The notes below the pieces were generated by a model, which was not told where the DNA came from, did not search any database, and worked only from the letters and a program-made list of their open reading frames with translations. Positions 23,101 through 34,900 of a stretch of DNA of 64,000 nucleotides are shown here, in pieces. Within the stretch, counting starts at the first letter, position 1. Each line of letters opens with the position of its first letter. The DNA is taken from contig NC_090942.1 in the NCBI RefSeq assembly GCF_040807025.1, forward strand, positions 181,425,247 to 181,489,246, in the 5' to 3' direction. A program made the position numbers and the translations under genes. The DNA is from Struthio camelus. Taxonomy: Eukaryota; Chordata; Aves; Struthioniformes; Struthionidae.

Positions 23101-26100
23101 GTCCTCCACTGAGGCCAGCTGCACCAGCAGAGCCATGCTGTGGGCACAGCGTAGAGCCTCTCTGCCCCGGAACGCCCTCCTGCATTTCCCCGGAATGACC
23201 GGAGAGCAGCCCATGTCCTTGCAGTGACAAGAGCCTTGCGGTGCACCCCCCGGCCCCGCAGGCTGAGGCGCCTTTCCTGGTGGGTGTGCTACGCTTGCCC
23301 AAAACATAACAGCCCTGCCGGGAAGGCAGCTCTCGGGGGAAGGGGCCAGGAAGAGAGCTGCCGTCGGTCCCTTTGACTCTGCTCTCCTCCCCTTTCTGAT
23401 CGAGCGTGGCAAGATGCAGCTCTTCCCGCGTGTGAGGTGAGGAAGCGTTTAACTCGTGCTTTGTTTCCAGGTACTGCAAAAGCTCTGCAGAAAGAGAAGA
23501 GCTTCCTGGAGGAGACTTTTCGGTGAGGAGAGGAGGTTTTGGTTATGTTGGGAAGTCAGCGGGCCCAGGGTCTGCAGAGGGGGCAAGTGGAGTTTGCAGT
23601 TGTGCCTGCTGGCTGTGACTCTAGCTCAGGAAAGAGCTGGCCTGCAGGGTGGGAGCTGGGATGGGGTGGCCCTGGAGATGAGCCTCTTGGAGGAAGCCAG
23701 TGGGATCAGGGTGACCCAGTGGGGGCAGGGTGGAGCCAGCCCTGCCTTCCTAGCTGTGGGAGAGCAAAGTTGCGAGGTGTGCAGGGGCAAAGCAGCCAGC
23801 GGGAGCAGGGGGGCTGCTGGAAGGTGACAGAAAGACCTGCTTGACTTTCTCCCTGGGGCAAAGAGCAGCGTTGCTCCAGCGCAGGGTCAGCAAAGGCACC
23901 AACAGCATCGCGTCCTCGTGGATCTTGTTACCGCTAAAGCCAAAGGAAGAGTTTGCTAGGGCTTGAAAGGGGCGATGTTGCTCCTCGTCCCCGTTTTGCC
24001 CTGCCTGGCCCCGCTCGCCTTGGGCTCCGGGGCTCCGGAGCGCGAGAAGACTGCTCAGCGCGCGCGGGTTGACGTCGCTGCAGTGGAAGATGTGCACAGG
24101 GCCTTGCTTGTGCTGCGCTAGAATATGCTGTTGGTCTAGGCAGACGGAGCGGTATAGGTGATGCTAGCGTGTGTCGTCTTTCTGCGTGATCTTGTCTCTG
24201 AGTAGAGCGGCAGAGCAGTTTCTGGCCAGGACGGAACGCGTACCTACGGTGCCCAGCAAGACCAAAGGGACGCCCGGTGCCGCGTGTGCCTGTGAATGCA
24301 GGGCCATTGTGGATTTGGTGCTTGTGCCGCTGGCTCACCACCACATGGCAATGGGCAACGATGCCAGAGCCCTTTATTACCTGCTGGAGTGCGCGGCTGC
24401 CTACTTGCACGTCTCCGACAACTACCTGGTGAGTCGCCCTGCTTGCCGGAGCCCACTGCACAAGGAGGCCTCTCAGTTGCCTTGTCCTGGGCAAGCCGAT
24501 TTTGCCATTGCACTAGGACGTGCCTCTGTGGGGACTTGGGGCTGAACCGCTGGCGTCAGAGCCGGCCTTCTCCCCCTGTTTGCCTCTCCTGGGGCAAGGG
24601 AGGCAGGGCAGAGAAGCAGGACCTTTGCACAAGGCGCACGCGCCAGGAGGTGGTGCGAAGGAGCACTCGTGCCCGTGGGCTGTGTTAGGGTGGGCATCGC
24701 CAGGGGCAGATGTGTGCCCTCCTCAGAGAGCTGCTGGAGGCAACTGGGAACGATGGGGCTGGATGCAGGCTCTGCACCGACGCTCACCTGCTCTCTGTGT
24801 GCTTGTTCCAAGGCCTTTATGAACCTGAAGAAAGCAGAGGTTGTGAGGAGCTCAGCGGCTGAGAAAGCCGATGTGCTTCCCTGCTTTGAAGAAGCCACCT
24901 TCCTGAGCCTGAAAGGGGAGGTAAAGTGCCAGGGAGGTTCTGAGGGCTCTCCTGGTGGGTGGAGTTGGACGCTTTTGTGGGGGGTGGCGGCGGCGGCGAT
25001 AGGCCTGGCGTTTTGAGGCACGGCCGCTACCAGCGGCCTTTCCTGTGAGCGCTTCAGCCTCCGGCCAAAAGCGGTCGAGGCCCTCGGCCTTGGTTCAGGC
25101 AGAGCCTGGAAATGTGGTGCGTGCTCAGTCGGAGCCCTTTGGGACTGTCTGAAGAAGCCTTCTCCTGTGCAGGTCTGCTACAACATGGGCTGCATGGACC
25201 TGGCAAAGAAGACGCTCAGCAAGGCATTGAGCCTGCTGAAGAGAAAATTCCCCCTCACCTCAGCTGGCGTCGTCTTCCAGTTTCTGCTGGAGAAGTCAGA
25301 GCGTGCCTCCCACAGGAAGAACAGAGAGTCCTCCCTTCATCAAGAGGCAGGGTAAGAAGCCGAAGGGAAAGAGGAGGGAAGGAAGAGGCGTTTCCTGCGT
25401 GGTCCCGGGCACCTAGGCCCACACCTGCCTAGGCTTAAGCCCAGACTTTCCCTGAGCATAGGCGTTAGCACGGGGAAAGCTGCTGAGGGACCTGGAGGCT
25501 CCTGGGTGGGGGAGCGGGCACGTGTTGGCTTGTGGGGGGGGGGGTGGTGGGGGTGAGAGCAGAGAGATGTTCCCAGGGAGCACAGGCTGCAGAGGGGAAG
25601 GGAGCCGGCAGGGAGGAGCAGGACGTGGGCAGGGAGGGGTAAGTGGAGGGGAGGTGTGAGAACGAGGAAGCTCAGGGGTTGCAGCCAGGTGCAAGGCTGC
25701 CGTAGAACAAGCCTTTTCCTCGCGGTGCCCAGCTTTGCTTCGCCCTCCCTGGGCTGTAGTGCCAACCCGTTCCTGCTAGCAGCCATCTTTCCCTGGGGGT
25801 GCTTCTTGGCTCTGCCGCTTCCATGCCTGCAGCCCGGCCTGCATCAGCTGCCGCCCTGCTGGGAGCAGGTGCAGCTGCCTCCTCTGTCGCCCTGCTTCCC
25901 CTGGCCCTGCCTGACCTGGCACTGTGTAGCTAGTGGCTGTGGCCCAGCAGTTTCTCTTGTGTGGCAGGAGGGAGAGGCTGCCCTGGCTGTTCCGGCAGAG
26001 CCACTGCCTTTCCTTGCTGCGGCAGCTCTTCAGCCTGGAGGGCACTTCCAGCGGCCGGAGGCTCTCGCGCCTGGCAGCGCTCATGAAGGTCAACACGGCC

Positions 26101-28793
26101 GAGGAGTCTGAGGATGCGAGTCACGTGAGTGCCTCCTCTCTGCGGCAGCAGACGCGTTTCTGACATAGCTCCTTTCCCCGGCCCGCCTAGAGTACCAGCA
26201 GGGTCTGCCCGGGGCGGCAAGAAGAGGCCAAACGCGACGGAGTGGTACCCGTCCCTGAACTTTGCTTTACAAACTTCCAGCAGACGTGCGTTGCTGCTCT
26301 TCTTGGTAGTCGCTCTCATGGCGTTTGTTTCGCCGTTGTAAGTGTTGGGCTGGTTGTGGCTTGAAGGCAGCACCCCGCTGGGGCCCTCGTCTCACCGCGG
26401 CTGCAGTTAGCAGCGGCAGTCCTAAGAACCGTTTGTCGTAGGGGTGAGAGCCCTGAGAGCAGAAGAGAAGAGAGCACCTGGCCGTTGGGTTTATGCCCTG
26501 AGCCGTCTAGGCCAGAGAGTCACCCTGGCGACATTCAGTCTTGTACAGTCTCCTGTCTGGACCGTTTTAGATCCTGTTGTCCTACATGGAATATGCGCGG
26601 TGCTGCCAGGACCTGGGCTGCCAGGAAGAGTGGCTGCAGTACGGGCGGGCGGCCATCCAGCTTAGCTCTGACGACGAGCTCTTTGGAGGAGGGGTATTAA
26701 AGGCCGCCAAATTTGCCCAGGCCCTGAGCCACCTGAACCTCAGCCTGGGGAATCTGCCCCTCTCTATCGACGTAGGTACGTACTGCCCCCGCTGCCTGCG
26801 AGAAGGCATCTCCGCCAAGGGAGCCTGTGCGAGCCTGCTGGTTTTCTTGGCAGGCTATCGCGCCAAGAGCCTGTGCATGGAGCTGGAGAGGCCCGACCTG
26901 GACTGCGAGGTCCTCGCCACGCTCTTTGCGGCGCTCTTTCTGCAGATGAGGTAATGCTGCTGCGGGACAGACTGCTGGTTGCGCAGGGTCAGGGGGCCAC
27001 CTGAGATCCTTCTTGTGTCATTCTCTGCGCGCAGCAAAGAGGGCTGCTTGGTTTCTTATTGGATACTCGCTGGCCGTATGGACGCTGGTAAATTAAACAA
27101 TGCCAAGGGCCGTGGCTGGCTGTTTGGGAGCGTGAGTGTGTGCTGTGAAACTGCTGGAACAGTTGCTGGCTCGGTTCTGGCCCTTGCCAGGTAGCGCTTG
27201 CCCCAGGCAATTCCCAGGCCTGGTTTAGGAGCGAGCCTAGCGCAGGGAGGCGCTCGTTGTGTTTGGGGCGCTAGCCACGTTTGGTTGGGTGGACGCGGGC
27301 CTTTCCATGCCACGCGGCACCGGTGCCCGAGACGGCAGTCGTCCAGGGGGAGGTCTCGAGAGGAGCAGTTTCTGAAGCAAACGCGTTGTCTGGGCGAGCG
27401 CGGAGGGCAGTGGGGAGCTGTGCGTGCTCTTTGGCCTGCTTTTCCTGACAAAGACTTGGATGGAAAGGGGAGTAGCTCTGCTCCTGGGCCAATGGGAAAG
27501 CACTGGCTGCATGGGAAGGATGCCTGAGTTTTGCTCCGGGCCTTGCCGTTTGGGCCGGGGTCACTGCAGCCTTTCTCCGGAGACTTGTTGCCAAAAGATG
27601 AACAACTGTCTGCTGGAGAAACTCTGATGGCCTTGCCAGAAAGAGCAGCGCAGGGAGAGCGGGATGATGGGAAGGGGAGCGGGCAGCGTCCGGAGGTGGT
27701 GACTGGGCTCCCACCCCACGGAGAGGCTCCATGGCGGCTCGCTGTGCTCCTCCGCAGGTACCCAGAATGTGAGGAAGTGCTGCGCAGGCTCGAGAAGCAG
27801 GTGGCTGCAGAGCACAGCATCATTGGGCAGGCATACTTCTTCTCCTGCTGCTTAGACCTGTTGCTTTACGCTGGTAAGTGCTCAGTGAGGAGGGCCCCAG
27901 AGAGCCAGGAGGCTTGCAAAGATGCTTTTTCTCCTGCTACAACACGGGCGCCAGAGCCTCCAGCCATGCTTTCACTTCCTGGGCCGAGTCCTGGGCTATT
28001 TGGCTCTGGGTGTGTCTTTGTCTGTCTTTCCTGCCTGCCCTGTCTTTGTTTGCATGTTCTACACGTGATCCCAGAGTGATTTCAAAATGCTTGCAATTTC
28101 CCTCTTTGCTTCCCGCGTTTTGAGATTCCCCTTTCTGAAACCTCTTCCCAGGCTCGCTCTGCTCTGGCTCCTGGGGAAGCGGGCGGGCATAGCAGTGCTG
28201 GGATGTGCCTGACCAGGAGGCATCTAACAGCCTACGCTCCGGAGTGGCTGTCGCTTGCTGGTCAATGGCAGCGTGTCTCTGCCAGCGCTCGAAAGCTGCT
28301 GAAGAAAAGGGAATAGCTATCTGTGTGGCGCTTGACTAGCCCTGAGGAGCTAGGCTAGAACTCCAGCCCCTGCCTTGTTCCTGTTTGGTTTTTGCTTGCT
28401 CTCTGAGTGGTTTACCTGCCCAGAAATTCTCCAGCTGTGCTTCAGCTTTGTCCTGCTACGAATGCCCGAGGGAAAACAAGGCAGCGGAGGGCGGCACTGC
28501 TTCTCTGCGATGCATTTGTATTACAGGCTGGGAGTACAAGTCATTTGAAGAGTGCAGGAGCTTCGTTGAGCGGAACGAAGCAAACCGCATCCTCAGCTCG
28601 CACAACAGCATCCTGCTTGGACTGTATTCGTCCCTGGCTCTTTGGTAAGTTACAGAGGTGCTTAGACTGGCGACAGGCCCAGGCAGTGGTTCTGGCAGGG
28701 GAGGTGGGAGCTCTGGGCCTGTCGTGTCCCCCGTGCCCTGTCCAACAAGGCGGCCGTCGCTGGGGTGTAGAGTACTTGATCAAGTACTCTACA

Positions 28794-28841
<48 letters not shown>

Positions 28842-30459
28842 CTCTCTGGATGGTGTAGGTTTGGAAGGCTTGGGCAGTGGGCCGACTTCCAGAAGCCCTT
28901 TGAAAAGGCCAAGAGGCTGCTGAAGAGAGCTGACGCCTCCGTTTTGGCCACCCAAGCATGCAGCCGGCTCCTGGAGTGCTACACGCTGGTGCTGCGGAAC
29001 GACCTTGAGCGCAGCTCGGCGAGGGCCCGGGAGAGCCGCAGCAGGGCTCTAAGGGTGAGGGAAGAGGAGGAAGGGGGTGTGCGTGCTGTGAGGGGACTCT
29101 AGGGAAAGCTGTGTTGCGAGCAGCAGTGGATTGGCAAGGCCGGGGCGAAGGAGCCGTGCTGGGATGGAGCCAGGCTAGAGGTGGAGTGTAGTAGTGGGTT
29201 AGAGAGGAACATGGCAAGAGGCTGCTCCCCCATGGGGCGGCAGCAAGAGGTGGTAGAGAAGGCAGTGAGGTGACGGGGGTCTTCCCGGGCACGTGAGGAT
29301 TCCCTTGTGGGAGTGGGAATGGGAATGGGAATGGCCTGCAAGACAGGAGAAGAGACTTGCACAGCCATGAGCTAGCTAGTGAGCCCTGCTGAAATGCCTG
29401 CTGCATGTGAGGGCTTATGGCTCGGGAGAGACTTGTGTGGTATCTCAGCCTTGCTAGCTGCGTGCTCCTTGTGCCTTTGCGGCTGCTTTCCCCTTTGGGG
29501 AACAGGTGCAGTCCTCAGTGCCAAGCCATCGCCCAGCTCGATGACTTCTGCTGACGTGCCTCTCCATTGTTCTCTCGGTAGCTTGCGGAAGAGGTTTTTG
29601 CTCGGTGCTCTACAAGCCCCGTCTTCTACCCCAGAGCCTACCATCTGAAAGCGTACGTTTTCTGCATGCTGGGTAACAAAGACCAGAGCCTGTGGTGCCT
29701 CAGGCAGGGCCTCCAAGCCTGTGAAGTGAACGGCAACCTCCTGGAGAAGACTTGGCTGGAGATGAGCGCTGTAAGTGGATCCTCTTTGCCTCTGAGTTGC
29801 TCCCTGGGCAGAGGCTTGGCATGCCCTAGGAGAGGGTGGCGCGGACCGTACTCCGGCAGGTCCACGTAGGGAAAGCCCCCAGCGAGCTTCAGGAGCGTGT
29901 GCTGAAAGTCCTTGGCGAGCTGGTAGGGGCTGCTAGCCCTCCTCAGCAGGAGGGCAGTGGCAGCTGCGATGCCCTTCCCTCAGGAGGGGCTGGAAGGACA
30001 CGCGAGGGAGCAGCACGCGCTGCAGCACGCCGCTCCTTCCCAGCATCTCTGCTGGGCTGAGGAGCGGTGGAGTGGAATCTCTGCCTCTCCCTTGAGCCAG
30101 CTCTGGGAGCCAGCCTGAACCTGTGAGGAGGCTTCCTTTGCGTTCCCTCTCCTTGCCCTCCCTGATAGGCTTTTGCAGCACGGCAGATTGGGTGATGGGT
30201 GGAAGAAGCTACTGCGAGAGGCCTCGCTTGCCTTCCCGGACCGCTCGGGGGACCTCCCGTTCTTCGCGGCTCTCACTTGGGCTTTTGTTTTCCTCAGGAG
30301 CGGTGGTTCACTGGCAAGGGCCCCGTGGGAGACTTGTGGCTGGAGACAGCGCCACGTTTTCCCCAGCTGAAGCAAGCAAAGCCTGAAGTCTGTAGCTCCA
30401 GGTACCTGCTGAAGCTGCCAGCACGGCCGAGCGAGGATGCTCTTCCAGGGATTAAATAA
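11458..30459 (+). CDS. ADCY10: Adenylate cyclase type 10 (soluble adenylyl cyclase), copy B, complete gene
   Basis: Makes cAMP from ATP; in mammals it is a cytosolic and organellar enzyme important in sperm. Thirty-two in-phase coding exons: 11458-11611, 12419-12523, 13086-13124, 13476-13619, 13922-14127, 14419-14515, 14845-14933, 15109-15300, 15542-15663, 16079-16155, 16492-16681, 17734-17786, 18210-18363, 18766-18958, 19543-19629, 20035-20318, 20693-20829, 21356-21481, 21955-22209, 22598-22942, 23471-23522, 24206-24428, 24813-24920, 25173-25351, 25968-26124, 26571-26775, 26854-26950, 27758-27873, 28527-28644, 28859-29054, 29582-29770, 30298-30459. They sum to 4851 nt, or 1616 residues (human 1610). 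The ATG at 11458 puts 49 residues up to the first metal Asp, close to human Asp47; a non-coding 5' exon is likely but not located. All introns are GT-AG and short. Unusual points: Trp in place of the bicarbonate-site Arg, and Asn in Walker B. Confidence 0.95.
15109..16681 (+). other. ADCY10: ADCY10 copy B: second cyclase domain (C2), exons 8-11
   Basis: About residues 280-473. SELRPVT opens the domain. INKISMFDKGC carries Lys337 (human Lys334, ATP adenine contact) and the conserved Met of the bicarbonate pocket; human Phe336 is Ser. RHEYTVIGQKVNLAARL carries Thr409, Asn416 and Arg420, matching human Thr405, Asn412 and Arg416. With the C1 aspartates, the ATP- and metal-binding residues of the single active site at the C1/C2 interface are all present, so basal catalysis looks possible. 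Confidence 0.9.
18210..20829 (+). other. ADCY10: ADCY10 copy B: P-loop NTPase module, exons 13-17
   Basis: About residues 491-770. Walker A is GVTGSGKS (residues 519-526, exon 18210-18363). Walker B is LFVIDNAH in exon 20035-20318, where human has IIDEAQ; the usual second acidic residue is Asn648 (codon AAC at 20071-20073). The block CGIPYYCEELL in the last exon closely matches human CGIPFYCEELL. The family is a STAND/AAA-like ATPase fused to cyclase domains. ATP binding looks intact; hydrolysis may be weaker. Confidence 0.85.
28766..28793. repeat. 28-bp perfect palindrome, copy B intron
   Basis: Same palindrome as in copy A, unchanged, here next to a longer GT tract. Confidence 0.9.
28798..28839. 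repeat. (GT)21 microsatellite, copy B
   Basis: The same tract as in copy A but with 21 units, 24 bp longer. It is the largest length difference between the two units. Confidence 0.95.
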
Positions 30460-30460
30460 A
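30451..30460 (+). terminator. Polyadenylation signal overlapping the stop codon, copy B
   Basis: Identical arrangement to copy A: ATTAAA and AATAAA overlap the final Ile-Lys-stop codons. The two copies agree in the surrounding 100 bp. Confidence 0.6.
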
Positions 30461-31931
30461 GAAACACTGCCATCATCTCAGCGTTCTGTATGGCATAGTC
30501 ACAGAGCACAGCAAGAGGACGCTGAAGGCGTGCCATGAGAGTCTCTGGCGTGTGGTTTATTGGGAAAGCTAGGCTGCGGGGAAGCCACCACCCCCGTTGT
30601 TAGTGCTCACAAGAGTCGAGGGCTGTAAAGCAGCGCAAGAAATTCTCTCCCCCTCGCCCTAGTGCAGGTCCCTGTGGCGCTGTGTAAGCACTCGAGCCGG
30701 CTGCAGGAGGAGCTTGGCCCTGGTGTAGGGCCAAGTGGTTGCTGAGGTGGGGAGGGTGGGAGGGTGTTTTTCTGCAAGCGGGACTGGTTTGAAGTGTTCC
30801 CCAGTCAGAAAAGTCAACAGCACTAGCGGCCTCATCCTGTTCCCCTCTCTGGTTGATGCGGATGAAAGCTCCTTAGTGGAGAATGGATGTACGTGTGTCC
30901 ATATAGAAGTAGCCAAGAGGGATGCCCCTGTGGGCAAGGGCGCTGCTTGTGCTGGGGTCCCCCCAGCTCCCAGCTGAGCTTGCCTTGGGGAGCAGCCAGC
31001 CCTTGCTGCTCACTGACAAGAGAGACCATTGGCCTAGGCGTCCTCACGCTGCTGCGCGCTCTTCCTGAGGAGGCAGAGCAAGCCTGCTCGGTCGGCCTGC
31101 ATCATCAGTCTCCCATACGGGTGACCGCTTTGCCTGCCTCGTGGGAAGGAGGAAGGAGGAAGCGTGTGAGCTGGGCTGGCAAGCAGCGTTCCGAACCTGG
31201 GCCTGGCTCGGTGTGTGTGCCTGGCTGTCGCCAGCAGGTTGCAGTTGGGTGTGCTAGGTGCAAGTGACTTGTGCTTGCTTGGGAGACTTTTGTGGGCCCC
31301 GAGGCAGCAGGGGGAGCCTTCTGGAGGCAAGAAGAGAGACCATCTTGGTAGCCTGTCTCTGAGTGCTGAGGCAGCAGGAAAGAAGGCAGGCTGGTTTCTG
31401 CTGTCAAGTGCTCTGCTGTTTGAGGTCAGCAGCGCAAGGGCACAGGCTCGTCTAAAGCACCTGGTCCCCCAGGCCTGGGAGGGGCTGGTGCTCCCTCGCC
31501 TGGTCATTGCCTGAGGGAGAGGCACTGACAGTGCCAGAGGGACACTGGAGGCTGCCTGGGCAAGCAGCCGCTGAGTGTCACCGTGTGCCAGGCATGCCAA
31601 CTCGTGCAGCTGCTCCTCTGCGCGACTGGGGAGAAGGGCAGCTTTGGCGTGCACGGAGCGTGGCCTTGGCTGCTAGCCCTCGTCCCCCGTAGAGCCCGGC
31701 TCTCCTCAGTGCTGCTGCTTTGGTGGCAGGGAGAGTTGTGTGGCTCGGGGCAGCGGCTAAGGTGGACGGGGAGCTGCCTTTGCCTAGCCGGAGGCAGGTG
31801 CCCTGCGTGAGCCAGGGTGCCCAGCGTGGCTCTGTTTCCCTGGGGCATGCAAGGTTTACAACAGCGTTCTCCCTCGGAGCAGGGACCTGGAGCTGCCTCC
31901 TGCTGCAGCTTTTTACTTTGCCTTGCCCTCT

Positions 31932-34900
31932 TGCCCTTTACAACTACATTAAGTCATCCTTATTCTTATTGGTTCTGTTAGGTCTCATCTTCGTTTAAAG
32001 TCACAGTATCCTCTTTTTCTACTATGCATGCTCTATGGGGAAGGGGCTTTGATCAGCAAGGGGCTTCCCTGCATATGGGTAAGGTTTTATTATGCTAATT
32101 GGGATAGTTCACCTGTAGTTGAAGTAGTTCTCTCCTGTTTATTAACTCTTTTTGTTCTGTTTGGACTTATTTAGGTACTTCCTTGTCTGATTATTTTCCT
32201 TAGTGTGTTGTTTTGCTCCTTCCTTCAAGGCCTTGTTTTGTTAACTACCTGTGAAAGACTGAATAATGCCCTAATCTCTTTTTTCCCATACCTCCAACAG
32301 CATGGCATGTGGTAATTCCTGAACCATGCCCAGGGATCATTTTAGAAAGTTAGTTTTCCCAGGTCAAAAGGCTAAGGACCGTTATAAAATGAAAGAAATT
32401 AGACAAGGAACTTGCAGGGCATATGCACATTTCCTGGAACTGTTTAAACTGCTAGTAAAAACATAGACAAAGACATCTCAGGATATGATCTGTCCAAGAC
32501 ACACTCTACTGTGGATAAAAAGTGTAGGGTGTTTCTTGAATCAAGATTCAAACAAGCCTTATGCCTTTGTCCACTCCCTTTCTGAAGGGAAGCAACTACA
32601 GCCTTTCACAGATGGGCCAACTAGGGCTCATTCCTTTAAAAAAAAAAAAGTTAAATAGCATGTTTCATGATGTAAAATTCACTTACAAAGTCATTTTGCC
32701 GAAAGTGGCAAAAGCATATATTTCAGCATTATACCAAAGCCTCCAAACTATTTGGTGATGTGCTACTGTTCATAAACAAATCGTTAAACCAGAAAGAGAG
32801 AGAATTATTTGTAGGTGATGTGATTTCTATCATCCATCTTAAATACTGTTAAATTATGCAAGAGACACATTCTTAGTGACAGGGATTGCAATTCTGTATC
32901 CCCATTCCAATTGCGCATAATCTACCAGATTAATGAAGTACGTTGTTTCCTGTATGTCTCTCTAGGCCAGTGAATCTTCAGTTTCTTTCTGAATAGAAAT
33001 ATGATTTAAGTAACAGAGGTAGACAGTGTCCTTTTACAGCAGAACTGAGTAGCCTCAAGGTTAATGTTTTTTGAAAAGGAGTGGGAAATAAAGATCTGAA
33101 CTTCCAACTTTCAAGAAGAATCATGAACTGAACCTTATCTTCCAAGTCTCAATCAACATTTTGACATCCAGACATCTGCATAAATCTGGAGATTGCTGCA
33201 CATTTTCTGAGTGTGTATCTCAGGCATGTTTGAGAATGTCAGTTAAATCAGCTGCCTCAAGGGCCTCCGTCAACGGAAAACTATTTAACTATTTTCTCAG
33301 TCCCGATTTGATTTAGGCATAAGTATCGCAACACTTCATACGACCAGGGCAGAAGACGACCTTGACAAGGCTAGGAGCACGTGCCTAAATGCCTGTAGTG
33401 TTTTACATTTAAAAATTAACATTCACCAGGCAAAGTCAGCACTTTAATGAGGACTTTCAAGATCACAATTTTACGTTTAAGAATTTAGATTCCATCTACA
33501 CCCTGCTTAAGGCCAGTGAATCCTTTATTGGATCTTTATTCCTCATGTCTCTATACTTCATATCTTCTTTAAAGTAAGGATAATGTCCATTTCTTTCTTC
33601 CTCCTTGTATTATTTAAAACTATGCGTTGTTTGTTATTATGTAAATTTACTATAACAAGTAGCTAGAGCCTCATCTAAGATTCTTCTCTGTTGTAGTATT
33701 ACTATTGCTAATGGTGATGATAATGAGAATAAAGCCTAAAGTTTTGCTTTTCATTTCCAATGTTTTCCAAGTTTAATTTTTATATTACTTGATCTATTTC
33801 TGTTAGACAAGTAGTGTTAATATCTTGGACTTTAACTTTATAGTGTTAAAATACCATATAAATAATACTTTAGAATATAATTTTTAAAATCATCAAGAGA
33901 AATCTATGTTCCTCCACTGGGGAAACAGTTAACTCCTTTAAATTGCTAGTTTTATTTCTAGTCAAAAGAGTTTTAAGCTTCACTTTCTCTCTTTCCTATC
34001 CACTACAAAAGTACTTTTCAATCGCATTTTAGAAGCCAAGTTGTTCAGGTTCCATGAGATCTAACTTCAGGTCAAGCAGAAGGCAGCATCAGCTAGAAGT
34101 TAAGCATCAGGCATCAAGAAAGCAATTGCCAGATGTCAGACAGAGTGAGTCAGCATGCAGTTTGATATAAGGATCTAAGGATAAGAAGGCGTTACATCTT
34201 AAAAAGGGTGTATATTCATAGCATATTTTGTGTTTAATTAACCTTTTTTTCTAAGAAAACTATGATAGTATTATTAAACTGTAAGTGTGTGTCTGGGCTC
34301 GCATCCTCAAAAACTTCTGAAGCCAAAGTCTAATTTCAACTGCATTTCACAAAAGGGCAATAATCTCTGCTATACTGAGTTCTCCAAACTTTATGATAAA
34401 AGGCAGCCAGGTAGATGAGAAACCCTGTTAGCTCTCCCGTTCCCAAAGAGCTGCAACATGACCTCAACAGAGGTTGAGATAGATATCACAGAAAATGCTC
34501 AAGAGACACATTGTGGATGAGGAAACTACTAGAAGACGTTTTAAAAAGCTCTTGCTCTTAATTAGACCCTGGAGTTGCCCCAGTAATGCTAGTAAATGTA
34601 TCAAGGTCACAGCATGGGCTTGAGACTTCGTGTATAGTTATCTAATGTCTAATTGATAGCATGCTCTCTAGCATGGTGTTTGACCCATTGTTTCTTCAGG
34701 CATGGTTTCTTGAGTAACACAGGCTAGAGACCTTTCCCAGTAGGTTTGTATGGCATATTGAGGCGGAAGAAAGTTGAAGGAATGTGAGCCAAGCGATGCC
34801 AACCCATTTATCCAGACAGAACCTGAGAAATGGCCTCACCTCTACTGAGCTTTCAAGTATAAATACAAACCAAAGATTACTGACTTTCATTTCTTGCCAG

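Larger units (their letters stand above)
21356..30459 (+). other. ADCY10: ADCY10 copy B: C-terminal helical (TPR-like) region, exons 18-32
   Basis: About residues 776-1616, rich in paired helices and matching the human protein throughout. These exons are the counterpart of the copy A exons in the window. The two sets differ at four codons only: copy B has Ile (22020-22022), Glu (22627-22629), Arg (22732-22734) and Arg (29043-29045), where copy A has Val, Lys, His and Gly. No nonsense or frameshift difference was seen. Confidence 0.85.
10792..31931 (+). repeat. Tandem 21.1-kb unit 2 (complete, last of the array)
   Basis: It starts at the junction with unit 1 (about 10,791) and ends where similarity to the 3' flank of copy A stops (about 31,931). 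It includes the whole ADCY10 copy B gene plus about 0.67 kb upstream and 1.47 kb downstream. What follows is AT-rich single-copy-looking DNA, so this is the right edge of the array. Confidence 0.9.
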
